Counted from the stretch's first letter, positions 49,786-59,164 are shown. The stretch is 64,000 nt of DNA from Paenarthrobacter aurescens TC1 (GCA_000014925.1 CP000474.1:3596001-3660000), one strand, 5' to 3'. Numbers and translations are program-made. Notes: a model not told the origin generated them from the sequence alone.

Positions 49786-51237
49786 CTAGCCGAGCGTCAG
49801 CACGCCGTCCACACGCCGCGGGATGCCCAGCGGGTTGGCGTCGTGCAGTGCCGGGTGCAGCACAGTCTCCGGAGCGTCCTGGTAGGCCACCGGGCGCTGG
49901 AAGCGGCGAACCGCCGTAGCACCCACGGAGGTGAACAGGGATGTGGTGGCCGGGTACGGACCGCCGTGTTGCTGTGCCCAGTTCACGGCAACACCAGTGG
50001 GCCAGCCGTCGAACAGCACCCGCCCGGCCAGGCCGCTAAGTTGCTCCACCAAGGCGGACACGTCTTCACCCGACTGGGCGTGCACCGTGCCCGTGAGGCT
50101 GCCTGGAACCTTCGCGAGGGCCGCGGACAGTTCGTCCTGGTTGGCATACTCGATGAGCAGCGTAGTTGGACCAAAGCACTCCTCAAGGAGTTCTTCGGGA
50201 CGTTCCAGGACGTTCGCGGCACTCGTAGAAAACACCACGGGCGCGGCGCCGTCCGCCAGGCTGTCCTGCTCCACCGTGCCACTCACGACGGCGACACCCG
50301 GCTGGTCTGCGACGTTACGGAGCCCATCCGGATAGGCTTCCGCGATGCGCTCGGTGAGCATGGCCGCCGTTGGCTTGTCCTTGCTGGCCTCGGCGAGGTG
50401 CGATGCGAAGTCCGTGCCTGCCGGGATGAACACCAGCCCGGGTTTGGTGCAGAACTGTCCGGCGCCCATGGTGAACGAGCCGGCCAATCCCGCGGCGAGC
50501 TGCTGGCCGCGTTCCGCGAGGGCGTCCGCCGTGATGACCACGGGGTTCAAGCTGCCCAGCTCACCGTAGAACGGGATGGGTTCCGGGCGGGACGACGCGA
50601 GGTCGAACAATGCGCGTCCGCCCGGGATGGAGCCGGTGAAGCCCACGGCCTTGATGGCGGGGTCCTGAACGAGTGCCGTGCCGGCCTCGCGGCCGCTGAC
50701 CAACGCAAATGTGCCCTCCGGGGCGCCGGCTTTGGCCAGGGCTTCGCTGACAATCTCAGCGGTCCGCTGGGACAGGCGGAGGTGTCCCGAGTGTGCTTTG
50801 ACTACCACCGGGCAGCCAACGGCCAGCGCGGACGCGGTATCGCCTCCTGCCACGGAGAACGCGAACGGGAAGTTCGACGCCGAGAATACGGCTACGGGGC
50901 CGATCGGTCGCAGGATGCGGCGCAGGTCTGGCTTGGGCGGAGTGGAGGAAGGGTCGGCGTGATCAATGACGGCCTCAAGGTACGAGCCCTCCGTGATGAC
51001 GTTTGCGAACAGCCGCAGCTGTCCACTGGTCCGCGCTACCTCGCCTGTGAGCCGGACGGTGCCAAGGCTTGTCTCGGAATCGGCAATGGCCACCAGTTCA
51101 GCCACGTTGGCGTCCAGGGCGTCGGCGACGGCGGTCAGCCAGGCTGCGCGATCGGCGTCGGACGCTGCTGCGGTCACCTTTGCAGCTTCAGTCGCGGCCG
51201 CCGTGATGGCTGTCAGGTCAAGAGTTGCTGTACTCAA
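49786..51237 (-). CDS. 2,5-dioxovalerate (alpha-ketoglutarate semialdehyde) dehydrogenase
   Basis: This NADP-type aldehyde dehydrogenase would oxidise 2-oxoglutarate semialdehyde to 2-oxoglutarate, the last step of aldarate breakdown. The 483-residue form starting at TTG 51237 (AAAGGAAAC upstream) has VFSASNFPFAFSVAGGD, FYGELGSLNPV (Glu226) and the catalytic Cys263 in GQFCTKPG, all typical of the KGSADH branch. The frame extends to 51423 but overlaps the enolase gene there. The 20-bp overlap and the neighbouring kdgD support the assignment. Confidence 0.9.
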   Translation of the reverse strand: MSTATLDLTAITAAATEAAKVTAAASDADRAAWLTAVADALDANVAELVAIADSETSLGTVRLTGEVARTSGQLRLFANVITEGSYLEAVIDHADPSSTPPKPDLRRILRPIGPVAVFSASNFPFAFSVAGGDTASALAVGCPVVVKAHSGHLRLSQRTAEIVSEALAKAGAPEGTFALVSGREAGTALVQDPAIKAVGFTGSIPGGRALFDLASSRPEPIPFYGELGSLNPVVITADALAERGQQLAAGLAGSFTMGAGQFCTKPGLVFIPAGTDFASHLAEASKDKPTAAMLTERIAEAYPDGLRNVADQPGVAVVSGTVEQDSLADGAAPVVFSTSAANVLERPEELLEECFGPTTLLIEYANQDELSAALAKVPGSLTGTVHAQSGEDVSALVEQLSGLAGRVLFDGWPTGVAVNWAQQHGGPYPATTSLFTSVGATAVRRFQRPVAYQDAPETVLHPALHDANPLGIPRRVDGVLTLG

Positions 51238-52378
51238 TGAGGTTTCCTTTGTTCTCAGAAGCGGAGTTTTCAGAAGCGGAACTCCCTGGGGCGGACTGCT
51301 TGCCGGTAAAGTCGAAGCCGAGCCCTTGACGGCCTGTGCTGCTGAGCAGGCTTCTGCCGGTATTGTTGCTGATCCGAACCGGCGAGGGACCGGCCAGGAT
51401 TCCGAGCTGCTCGAACGAGGCATCCTCCACGTCTTCCACGCTCACGGCTTCCGCCAGGGTCAGCGCCAGCTGCCCCGAGAGCTCCGGGAGGAGGTGCGGG
51501 GCCACCCTGATGCTGTTGGTGCGAGCCAACTCAACGATCCTTCGGAACGGCGTAATGCCGCCCACCCGGACGATGTTGGGCTGGATGATGTCCACGGCTT
51601 CGGCTTCGATGAAGTCGCGGAAGCGGTAGATGGTGTGGACGTTCTCACCCAAAGCAATGGGCACGGGCGAGTGCTTGCGCAGGCGCCGGTAGGCCCAGAG
51701 GTCGTCGGCGCGGATCGGTTCTTCCAACCACTCCAGTCCGTACTCCCCCAAAACATCCAAGGCACGGAACGTGTGGGCGAGGTCCCAGCGTTGGTTGGCG
51801 TCGATCATGAGCAGCCGGTCCGGGCCGATGACTTGCCGGACAGCGGCAACTCGTTCGGCGTCTTCCCGAAGCTCGGGCTTGCCCACTTTGATCTTCACCG
51901 CGTTGTGTCCTGCAGCAACCCATCGCTGAGCCTGCTCCACCAGCTGTTCCACGGTGTAGTGCAGGTTCACGCCGGAGCCATACACCTCCACTGATTCTTG
52001 GCGCTGACCCAAGAGTCCTGTGACGGATGTACCTGCTTGCCGGGCCTTCAGGTCCCAGAGGGCAAGGTCAACACCGGACATCGCGATGGTGGTCAGGCCG
52101 CCACCGCCGGCCTCGTGAAGCCTCTTCCAGAGCTGGTCCCACACGATCTCCGCGTTCGCTTCCAATCCGAGGATGAACGGTGCGATGTCGTGATCCAGGA
52201 GGGCCTTCACCGCGTGGGGACCAATGGTGGGCGTCCACGAGAAGCCGTGGCCCGTGCCGCCGTCGTCCGTGGTCAGTTCGGTGACAATCACATGGTTCTC
52301 GGGCGCCTCCGCACCCCAGCTGCGCAGCAGCGGGACCGTGATCAGCCGGGTGGTGAGGCCCGTAATGCGGGCCGACAT
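51218..52378 (-). CDS. Mandelate racemase/muconate lactonizing-type sugar acid dehydratase
   Basis: The 386-residue enolase-superfamily protein has the mandelate-racemase set of residues: KxK in VKIKVG (Lys162, Lys164), Asp193 and Asn195 in MIDANQRWD, Glu219 in WLEEP, Glu245 in LGEN, Asp263 in DIIQP and His295 in VAPHLLPE. Members dehydrate acid sugars. Between a uronate-dehydrogenase-like gene, kdgD and KGSADH, a galactarate or glucarate dehydratase role is most likely; D-galactarate versus D-glucarate cannot be decided. A Ser/Ala/Glu-rich tail is unusual. It overlaps kdgD by 1 bp. Confidence 0.85.
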   Translation of the reverse strand: MSARITGLTTRLITVPLLRSWGAEAPENHVIVTELTTDDGGTGHGFSWTPTIGPHAVKALLDHDIAPFILGLEANAEIVWDQLWKRLHEAGGGGLTTIAMSGVDLALWDLKARQAGTSVTGLLGQRQESVEVYGSGVNLHYTVEQLVEQAQRWVAAGHNAVKIKVGKPELREDAERVAAVRQVIGPDRLLMIDANQRWDLAHTFRALDVLGEYGLEWLEEPIRADDLWAYRRLRKHSPVPIALGENVHTIYRFRDFIEAEAVDIIQPNIVRVGGITPFRRIVELARTNSIRVAPHLLPELSGQLALTLAEAVSVEDVEDASFEQLGILAGPSPVRISNNTGRSLLSSTGRQGLGFDFTGKQSAPGSSASENSASENKGNLIEYSNS

Positions 52379-53283
52379 CAGCTGCCGGCCAGCTCGTGGC
52401 CCTTGGCCAAGATGGACTTGAGCTCCAGCAGCTGCTCCTCGGTGGGGTCCACCAGAGGCGGCCGGACCGAACCTACGGGGAGCCCGGCCAACCGCAGCCC
52501 GGCCTTGATGAGGGAAACACCAAAGCCCGGTGTCTGGTCCCGGAGACGGACCAACGGAGCATAAAAACCTTCAAGCAAGGCGTGGCGGCGTTCCTCGTCA
52601 CCGGAAACGTAGGCGTCGTAGTAGGCCTTGGCGATCTCCGGAGCCATGGCGAACGCTGCCGAGGAATACAGCGGGATGCCGAGGCCACGGTAAGCGCCCT
52701 GGGTCAGTTCGGCCGTCAGCAGACCATTGAAGAGTGCAAAGTCCGTGCGACCGCTGGCGTTGATGGCGGACACGATTTCCTGGGCCAAACCGACGTCGCC
52801 GATTCCATCCTTGAAACCAACCACCTTCGGGTTGGCCGTGAGGCGTGTGATGGCATCGGCTGTGAACTTCGCGGTGCCACGGTGGTAAACGATCACGGGC
52901 AGGCTGCTCGCGGCAGCAATGGCTTCGACGTAGGCCACCACACCGTCAGTGGGGCCGGTGACCAGGTACGGCGGGAGCACCAGGAGGGCGTCCGCACCGG
53001 CTTCCTCGGCAACCTTGGCCGCCGCGATGGCGTGACCCAAAGGACCCCCGGCACCCGAAACTACCGGGACGGCTCCCGCGACGGCCTCGACGGCGGCAGT
53101 CACCACGGTGCGGATCTCATCGATGGACAGGGCGTGGAACTCGCCGGTGCCGCACGCGGGGAACACGCCGCCCGGACCGAACGGAAGCCGGGAAGTGATG
53201 TGCTCCTTTAGCAGCGCCACATCTACGGTGCCGTCTTCGGCGAAGGGAGTGACGGGGAAGAACAGTACGCCGTCGAAGTTCAT
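52378..53283 (-). CDS. kdgD: 5-dehydro-4-deoxyglucarate dehydratase
   Basis: The enzyme converts 5-dehydro-4-deoxy-D-glucarate to 2,5-dioxopentanoate, water and CO2. The 301-residue DapA-superfamily barrel has FPACGTGEFHALS (45-49 GTGEF), Tyr133 in IVYHRG and the Schiff-base Lys158 in VVGFKDGIGD. Its product is the substrate of the dehydrogenase two genes downstream. The ATG overlaps the uronate-dehydrogenase-like stop by 4 bp. Confidence 0.93.
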   Translation of the reverse strand: MNFDGVLFFPVTPFAEDGTVDVALLKEHITSRLPFGPGGVFPACGTGEFHALSIDEIRTVVTAAVEAVAGAVPVVSGAGGPLGHAIAAAKVAEEAGADALLVLPPYLVTGPTDGVVAYVEAIAAASSLPVIVYHRGTAKFTADAITRLTANPKVVGFKDGIGDVGLAQEIVSAINASGRTDFALFNGLLTAELTQGAYRGLGIPLYSSAAFAMAPEIAKAYYDAYVSGDEERRHALLEGFYAPLVRLRDQTPGFGVSLIKAGLRLAGLPVGSVRPPLVDPTEEQLLELKSILAKGHELAGS

Positions 53284-54284
53284 GGTGTCTCCTTGGTTGC
53301 TCCCGCCGGGACCAGCCCGGCGTGGTTCTCGTCGTTGAGTGCTGCTTGGGTTTCTTCTTCAGATGCTGTGTCTTCGCCCTCGAATGGCGGCGTAAGTTCG
53401 GTGCGCCACGTGCGCTGTGGCTCCCAGCCCAGAAGTTCCCGGGCCTTATCGATGGAGAACGCCGGGCTGGTGCCGGTCAAGTGCTCGGTCAGGGGGCCGC
53501 TGCCAGGCAGGAACCGCGGGAACAGTTCCGCTAAAGGCGCTGCGGCCAGAGCATCCTTCGCGCCCACGAAGAACACCTCGCCGTTGGGGATGGAGTCCAT
53601 CTTTTCCAGCAGCACGTCCAGGAAGTCAGCTACGTCCCGCGCGTCCACGTAGTTGAACAACGCCGGAGCGGAAAGCGCCGGATCCTGCAACCGCTCACGC
53701 ACCGTGTGCCCTTGCTGCGTCAGCGCCCCTTCCCACTCCTCCGGGGAGATCACGTAGCACGGACGGAACGCCGCGTACCGAATTTTGTTGCCCTGAGCGG
53801 CAGCGAACATCTGCACGGTCTGCTCCGCGATCAGCTTGGACAGCGCGTAGGCGTTCCACGGCTTGGGGGGCGTCTGCTCGTTCAAAGGGAACGACGGCGG
53901 CAGCCACCCCGCCGGTGAGCCATAGCCCAGGGCGGTGGGGCTGCTTGCCGTCACGATCTTGGGGACACCGGCGTCGGTGGCCGCGCTGACCACGGCATAG
54001 GCGAGCCGAGTGTTCGTGCTGAAAATGACGTCCTCGGGTGCGCTGAAAGGCACAGCGATAGCAGCGAGGTGGATAACGGCGTCGGGCGTTGTTTCGCGGA
54101 TGAGCCGCTCCGCCTCCCCCGGCGCCAAAAGATCTGCGGTGAACTGCTCGGCCCCGGCCGGCAACAGCTCCGCCGGAATGGCGTCGCGGTCAACCGAAAT
54201 CACCTTATGGCCTGCCTCCGCGAGTCCGGCCACAACGCTGCGGCCGAGCCTGCCGGAACCACCGGTGACGAAAATCCTGCTCAT
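53280..54284 (-). CDS. NAD-dependent epimerase/dehydratase, probable uronate dehydrogenase
   Basis: The 334-residue extended SDR has the nucleotide motif VTGGSGRLGRSV (residues 6-17) and the catalytic YALSK. In this operon the expected role is oxidation of D-galacturonate or D-glucuronate to the aldarolactone, which feeds the dehydratase and KdgD. Known Udh enzymes are near 265 residues, so this protein is longer and has an acidic C-terminal tail (FEGEDTASEEETQ). The function is inferred from the pathway and is less certain than the fold. Confidence 0.72.
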   Translation of the reverse strand: MSRIFVTGGSGRLGRSVVAGLAEAGHKVISVDRDAIPAELLPAGAEQFTADLLAPGEAERLIRETTPDAVIHLAAIAVPFSAPEDVIFSTNTRLAYAVVSAATDAGVPKIVTASSPTALGYGSPAGWLPPSFPLNEQTPPKPWNAYALSKLIAEQTVQMFAAAQGNKIRYAAFRPCYVISPEEWEGALTQQGHTVRERLQDPALSAPALFNYVDARDVADFLDVLLEKMDSIPNGEVFFVGAKDALAAAPLAELFPRFLPGSGPLTEHLTGTSPAFSIDKARELLGWEPQRTWRTELTPPFEGEDTASEEETQAALNDENHAGLVPAGATKETP

Positions 54285-54314
54285 GGTCTTTTCCTTGCTT
54301 GAGGTAGTGAACGG

Positions 54315-55727
54315 TCAGGCCTGGCCGCGGCTGAGATCAGCGCCGAGGCCAAGTTCACTGATGCGGACGGGAAGATCGGTGTCCAGGGACTGGTTTCCGG
54401 CGATACCCACCGACACAGAGCGGAGGCCGTCGATGTAGCCGGAGGGGCGGCCCAGCGGGTCAACGCCCGGGCCGTTGAACAGGTCCGAAAGGAGCAGGTT
54501 GTCACCGCCGCCGTGGCCGCCTTCGCCGTTGATGATGGGAACTTCGTACGCAGCCTCCCAGTGGCGCTGAACCACCAGGCGCTCGCCGTTCCGGCGCACG
54601 GCGTCCTCTTCCTCGATGGGCGTCGCGCTGGGGTCCACCACGGTTTTCTTGTCGGTGCTGGACTCGACGGCGGCGCGCTCCACCACTTCGAGTTCCGCAC
54701 GGCCTTCGGTGCCGTTCACGGTGACGCGATAGCCTTCCCACGGGCTGTGGGCGTTCAGCGAGTAGCTCAGCGTGGGTCCGCCCTGGTAGTCCACCACGAG
54801 GGCAAGGTTGTCCTCGATGGTGATGCCCTCCGTGAAGACATCCTGGTCGCGGATGTAGCCGTCGAACTTCTCATTGTCGTAGTACAAGGCCTTGAGGCGC
54901 TCGTCTTCGCGCATGTCCAAGCGGAACGGATCGTGCTCAAGGCCGTCAACGGTGCCACGCTCAGGACGGGCACCCAAGCCACGCTCTGCAGCGTTCTTGT
55001 CTCCGTAGAACCGCAGGCCACCGGAAGCGAAAACGCGCTCCGGGACGTCGTTGATCCACCAGTTGACAAGGTCGAAGTGGTGGGAAGCCTTGTGGATGAG
55101 CAGGCCACCTGAGTTCTTCTTTTCACGGTGCCAGCGGCGGAAGTAGTCAGCGCCGTGCACCGTATCCAGCACCCAGCTGAAGTCGATGGACGTGACCTTG
55201 CCGATCACGCCGTTCTGGATGACTTCCTTCAGCGCGGTGTTGCGCGGCGAGTAGCGGTAGTTGAAGGTCACCACCACGTTCTTGCCGGTCTTTGCGACGG
55301 CGTCGGTGATGCGGCGGCAGCCGTCGACGTCGATGGTCAGGGGCTTTTCAACCACGACGTCGGCACCCGCCTCGAGCGCTTCAACGATGTAGTCCGCGTG
55401 GGTGTAGTCGGGCGTCGTGACAATGACGCGTTCGATGTCATTGGCCTGGATGAAGCTGGTGAGCTGGCCGGGTTCGAAAGAAGCCACCGGCTGTGTTCCG
55501 CCGAGTTCCTTGATCAAGTCCTGGTAGAAGTCCACACGGCCCTGGTTGACGTCGGAGAGCGCAATAAGTTCTGCGACGTCTGAATGCTGTCCATAGATGG
55601 CCCGGATGTACATCTCCGAGCGGCCGCCGGTTCCGATGAGGGCTATGCGGGTCCGGTTGGAGGCCTGGGGCTGGGCGGTGGTTGCGGCAGATTCGGTCTG
55701 GGTCTCGGTTGAGTCGACGTTGACCAT
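54315..55727 (-). CDS. Gfo/Idh/MocA family oxidoreductase
   Basis: The 470-residue single-module oxidoreductase begins with a Gln/Thr/Ser-rich tail then IALIGTGGRSEMYIRAI (Rossmann) and VVVEKPLTIDVDG. The C-terminal part has WVLDTVHGADYFRRWHREKKNSGG and an unusually long dimer domain. The ATG at 55727 has AAAGGGG upstream; the frame extends to 55796. It heads the aldarate operon, 31 bp before the uronate-dehydrogenase-like gene, and is divergent from the LacI-family gene with operator 6 between. Substrate is unknown. Confidence 0.85.
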   Translation of the reverse strand: MVNVDSTETQTESAATTAQPQASNRTRIALIGTGGRSEMYIRAIYGQHSDVAELIALSDVNQGRVDFYQDLIKELGGTQPVASFEPGQLTSFIQANDIERVIVTTPDYTHADYIVEALEAGADVVVEKPLTIDVDGCRRITDAVAKTGKNVVVTFNYRYSPRNTALKEVIQNGVIGKVTSIDFSWVLDTVHGADYFRRWHREKKNSGGLLIHKASHHFDLVNWWINDVPERVFASGGLRFYGDKNAAERGLGARPERGTVDGLEHDPFRLDMREDERLKALYYDNEKFDGYIRDQDVFTEGITIEDNLALVVDYQGGPTLSYSLNAHSPWEGYRVTVNGTEGRAELEVVERAAVESSTDKKTVVDPSATPIEEEDAVRRNGERLVVQRHWEAAYEVPIINGEGGHGGGDNLLLSDLFNGPGVDPLGRPSGYIDGLRSVSVGIAGNQSLDTDLPVRISELGLGADLSRGQA

Positions 55728-55796
55728 GTTGGATGCCCCTTTCAGAAAGGCAGGAGTGAACCGCTTGACGGCCCGGCTTCGTATGGGAAGAATCAT

Positions 55797-55812
55797 GAGA
55801 AAGCGTTTTCTC
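55797..55812. promoter_or_regulatory. LacI-type operator 6
   Basis: GAGAAAGCGTTTTCTC, identical to operator 3, lies between the aldarate operon and the LacI-family gene, consistent with autoregulation and control of the operon. Confidence 0.8.
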
Positions 55813-55908
55813 AGAGCGTTATAAGCTTTGTATCAAGACTCTGGTGGTCACGTCAACCACTGCTCCAACGACGGAGCATGCGGGAGGCAGGCAATGGGAA
55901 GGGGCCAC

Positions 55909-56940
55909 ATGGCACGCAGGAACACCAACAGGCGGGTCGGCATTGCCGATGTCGCGGAGAAGGCGGGCGTCTCGCACGCCACAGTGTCGCGCGTCATGAA
56001 CGGTAATGCCGCCGTGGATCCGGGCATTGCCGCCCGCGTTAGGGCCGCCGCCGTTGAACTGAAGTACCAGCCCAACCCGGTGGGACGCAGCCTCGCGCTC
56101 GGCAAGACAGACACCATCGGCATCGTGGTTCCGGACTTGGCCAACCCGACGTTCCAGGCGATCCTCCGCGGCCTCAGCATGGCCGCTGCCCAGGACGGGT
56201 ACCGCGTCCTCATTGCCGATTCCTCGGAAGTCACCAGCGAGGAAGCCATCCTTGCGGGCGAGGCCCGACGCCGCTGTGACGGCGTGGTGCTCTGCGCCCC
56301 CCGCATGAGCGATGCCGAACTGGAGGAGTTGGCGCCCACCCTGCACCCGCTGGTGCTGATCAACCGCACCACCATTGCCACCAACACTCCGAGCCTCAGC
56401 GTGGACTACGGGCAGGGCATCCAGGAACTGGCACAGCACCTGGTCACCCTGGGTCACCGCCGCTTGGCATTCCTCTCCGGCCCCGAGCACAGTGCATCCA
56501 ACCGCCAACGCCTGGTGGGGCTGGACCAATTCCGCAAGGAACACCCGGAAATCGAGCTTCAGATGCTCCACGGCGGCTCCAACTTCGACTCGGGCCACGA
56601 ATCCACCCAGGACATCATCGCCAGCGGCGCAACCGGGATCCTGGCATTCAACGACCTCGTAGCCATGGGCCTGCTCAGCGGCCTGCATGAGCGCGGAGTG
56701 CGCGTCCCGGAGGACATCTCAGTGACCGGATTCGATGACATCCCGTTCGCCAAGTACACCACTCCCCCGCTGACCACGGCGGCCGTGCCCATCAACGAGC
56801 TTGGAAGCCTGGCCTGGCGGAGGATGCGGGAACAGATTCAGCAGGCAGGCGAGGCCACCACGCAGGCACAGGACGAATTCTCACCCAGGGTGGAGATCCG
56901 CAAAAGCACCGCGGCCCCCGCCCTCGAGCCCGCGAGCTGA
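55909..56940 (+). CDS. LacI family transcriptional regulator
   Basis: The 343-residue repressor has an N-terminal LacI headpiece (RVGIADVAEKAGVSHATVSRVMNGNAAVDPG) with a hinge helix, then a periplasmic-binding-like sensor domain (ADSSEVTSEEAI, NRTTIATN, SVTGFDDIPFAKYTTPPLTT). It probably binds the six GAGAAAGCG-like palindromes and responds to a sugar or uronate-derived inducer. The ATG at 55909 has GGAAGGGG upstream; an in-frame ATG at 55894 is equally possible. A long hairpin follows the stop. Confidence 0.93.
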   Translation: MARRNTNRRVGIADVAEKAGVSHATVSRVMNGNAAVDPGIAARVRAAAVELKYQPNPVGRSLALGKTDTIGIVVPDLANPTFQAILRGLSMAAAQDGYRVLIADSSEVTSEEAILAGEARRRCDGVVLCAPRMSDAELEELAPTLHPLVLINRTTIATNTPSLSVDYGQGIQELAQHLVTLGHRRLAFLSGPEHSASNRQRLVGLDQFRKEHPEIELQMLHGGSNFDSGHESTQDIIASGATGILAFNDLVAMGLLSGLHERGVRVPEDISVTGFDDIPFAKYTTPPLTTAAVPINELGSLAWRRMREQIQQAGEATTQAQDEFSPRVEIRKSTAAPALEPAS

Positions 56941-56982
56941 CAGTTGATGACAATGTTCGGCGCGGACATTGGCATCAACTGT
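56940..56982. terminator. Hairpin between the LacI- and GntR-family genes
   Basis: ACAGTTGATG/CATCAACTGT (10 bp) and CAATGT/ACATTG (6 bp) stack with a single mismatch around a 9-nt loop. It lies directly on the two converging stop codons. Confidence 0.75.
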
Positions 56983-57680
56983 CACTTCGGCGGAGGGTTT
57001 GAGCCGACGCCCGCCTCTTTGTAGAAGCCTTGGATGTGTGCGGCAACAAGCTCAGCTGCCTCGGCGCCGTCGTTGTTGTTGACCGCGGCGAGTATGGCGC
57101 GGTGTTCAGCACGAAGCCTGGTGGATGTGGCGCTCCAGTCCGGAAGATTTCCCGTCAGCTCACCTGCATAGTTTTCGATCGCACCCCGCAGCGAGGCCAT
57201 CATGGCACTGACCACCGAGTTGCCGGCCGCTTGGGCCAGTGCAACGTGGAAGCGTGCGTCCAAGGCCAGGAAAGTGTCGATGTCCGGGGCGGCATCCATC
57301 TGATCCAGCAGCTCCGCGGCTTCCTCCAGCGCCGGAACGCCCACGTGAGCCCGTTCTGCCGCCCACGATTCCAGCAGCACGCGGGTCTCCACGATGTCGG
57401 CCACAGGCAGGTGGCGCGTGGCCACATGCAGCCGAAGGGTGGAGCCCAGGGCAGAGCCGGGCTCGGCAATCACCACAGTTCCAGCATCCTTGCCCGAGCC
57501 CACGCCTGCACGGACCACGCCCATGGCCTCAAGGATCCTCACAGCCTCGCGCACCGAGGTCCGGGAAACCTGAAGTTGCTCGGCCATGACCCTCTCCCCC
57601 GGCAGCCGTCCGCCCAAGGTGAGGTCTCCGTCAGACAGCTGCTTCTCGATCCATTGCAGGACCAGCTCGTGGGTACGCAT
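56982..57680 (-). CDS. FadR/GntR family regulator (LldR-like)
   Basis: The 232-residue protein has an N-terminal winged helix (GGRLPGERVMAEQLQVSRTSVREAVRILEAMG, residues 22-53) and a helical FCD ligand domain with the metal-binding His and Asp positions (FLALDARFHVALAQAAGN). It is divergent from lldD, and the shared intergenic region carries two TGGT-N3-ACCA palindromes, the operator type of LldR. It probably represses lldD in the absence of L-lactate. Confidence 0.88.
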   Translation of the reverse strand: MRTHELVLQWIEKQLSDGDLTLGGRLPGERVMAEQLQVSRTSVREAVRILEAMGVVRAGVGSGKDAGTVVIAEPGSALGSTLRLHVATRHLPVADIVETRVLLESWAAERAHVGVPALEEAAELLDQMDAAPDIDTFLALDARFHVALAQAAGNSVVSAMMASLRGAIENYAGELTGNLPDWSATSTRLRAEHRAILAAVNNNDGAEAAELVAAHIQGFYKEAGVGSNPPPK

Positions 57681-57696
57681 AACGGAATACTAGTTG

Positions 57697-57713
57697 ATGT
57701 GGTCCAACCACAT
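57697..57713. promoter_or_regulatory. LldR-type operator A
   Basis: ATGTGGT-CCA-ACCACAT is a perfect 7-bp inverted repeat with a 3-nt spacer in the regulator/lldD gap. Confidence 0.8.
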
Positions 57714-57720
57714 GGCTTAC

Positions 57721-57739
57721 AGTGTGGTTAGACCACACT
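57721..57739. promoter_or_regulatory. LldR-type operator B
   Basis: AGTGTGGT-TAG-ACCACACT is a perfect 8-bp inverted repeat, 25 bp centre to centre from operator A and 31 bp before the lldD start. Confidence 0.82.
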
Positions 57740-57770
57740 GGCAGGACCACAGAATTCAAGGGAGAACCGC

Positions 57771-59102
57771 ATGACCGACACCCTCGACCCCAAGATCACC
57801 GCCGCGCCCGCCAATGCCGGCAGCGATCAAAACGTGGCACGGGCGCCCCAGCCGCAGCCCGCCGTCGTACTGCCACCGGCCCTGAAGCGCCGCGTGCCCA
57901 AGGTCTCGGACCTGGCGCCGCTGATGCAGTTCAAGAAGCCCGAGTTCAGCAAAACCGCCCGCCTGAAGCGTGCCAGCACCATCTGGGAACTGCGGGACAT
58001 GGCCAAGCGTCGCACCCCGCGAGCACCCTTCGACTACACGGACGGTGCGGCCGAAGAAGAGATCACCCTCCGCCGCGCACGCCAGGCTTTCCAGGACATC
58101 GAGTTCCGCCCGGGCATTCTGCGCGATGTCTCCACAATCGATCTCCGCACCGACATCCTGGGCCAGGAATCACGGCTCCCGTTCGGCATCGCACCCACGG
58201 GTTTCACGCGCATGATGCAGTCGGAGGGCGAGTACGCGGGTTCGCAGGCCGCTGAAGCTGCGGGCATTCCCTACACCCTGTCCACCATGGGCACCGCGTC
58301 CATCGAGGACGTTGCCACCGCCGCCCCGAACGGCCGCAACTGGTTCCAGCTGTACCTGTGGACGGACCGCGACCGCTCGCTCGAACTGATCGAGCGTGCC
58401 GCCAAGGCCGGCAACGATACCCTCATGGTCACCGTGGACACGGCAGTTGCCGGCGCCCGCCTCCGCGATGTCCGCAACGGCATGACCATCCCGCCGGCAC
58501 TGACCATCAAGACCGTGCTGGACGCCTCTTACCGCCCGGCATGGTGGTTCAACTTCCTCACGCACGAGCCCCTGACGTTCGCCTCCCTCTCGCGTTACAC
58601 CGGCACCGTGGCGGACCTGATCAACTCCATGTTCGACCCCACCCTCACCTACGAGGACCTCGACTGGCTCCGTGAAACCTGGAAGGGCAAGCTGGTGGTC
58701 AAGGGCATCCAGACTGTGGAAGACGCCCGCAAGGTAGTGGATCACGGCGCCGACGGCATCATCCTGTCCAACCACGGCGGACGCCAACTGGACCGCGCCC
58801 CCATCCCATTCCACCTGCTCCCGGAAGTTACTGCAGCGCTGAAGGCGGACAACAGCAAGGCCGCAGTCATGCTGGACACGGGCATCATGAGCGGCGCAGA
58901 TATCGTAGCTGCCCTGGCTTTGGGCGCCGACTTCGCACTGATCGGCCGCGCCTACCTCTACGGCCTCATGGCTGGAGGACGCGAAGGCGTAGACCGCACC
59001 ATCCAAATCCTGGAGAAGGACATGACCCGCACCATGGCGCTCCTGGGTGTCAGCAAGATCTCCGACCTGAACCCGGACCACGTTCGGCTACTCCAGCGCT
59101 AA
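57771..59102 (+). CDS. lldD: FMN-dependent L-lactate dehydrogenase
   Basis: LldD oxidises L-lactate to pyruvate and passes electrons to the quinone pool. The 443-residue (S)-2-hydroxy-acid dehydrogenase has [51 protein letters not shown], Lys311 in VVKG, and the catalytic SNHGGRQLD with His335 and Arg338. A Pro/Gln-rich N-terminal extension of about 55 residues is typical of actinobacterial forms. AGGGAG lies upstream. Control by the divergent LldR-like regulator is expected. Confidence 0.92.
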   Translation: MTDTLDPKITAAPANAGSDQNVARAPQPQPAVVLPPALKRRVPKVSDLAPLMQFKKPEFSKTARLKRASTIWELRDMAKRRTPRAPFDYTDGAAEEEITLRRARQAFQDIEFRPGILRDVSTIDLRTDILGQESRLPFGIAPTGFTRMMQSEGEYAGSQAAEAAGIPYTLSTMGTASIEDVATAAPNGRNWFQLYLWTDRDRSLELIERAAKAGNDTLMVTVDTAVAGARLRDVRNGMTIPPALTIKTVLDASYRPAWWFNFLTHEPLTFASLSRYTGTVADLINSMFDPTLTYEDLDWLRETWKGKLVVKGIQTVEDARKVVDHGADGIILSNHGGRQLDRAPIPFHLLPEVTAALKADNSKAAVMLDTGIMSGADIVAALALGADFALIGRAYLYGLMAGGREGVDRTIQILEKDMTRTMALLGVSKISDLNPDHVRLLQR

Positions 59103-59116
59103 CAGCACCCATGTAG

Positions 59117-59164
59117 GTAGCAGTAGAGGCCGTTTTGAACGCTCAAAACGGCCTCTACTGCTAC
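59117..59164. terminator. Bidirectional terminator, 22-bp perfect stem
   Basis: GTAGCAGTAGAGGCCGTTTT... pairs perfectly over 22 bp with a 4-nt loop (ACGC) between the convergent lldD and gdhA. It is one of the longest perfect stems in the window. Confidence 0.9.
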
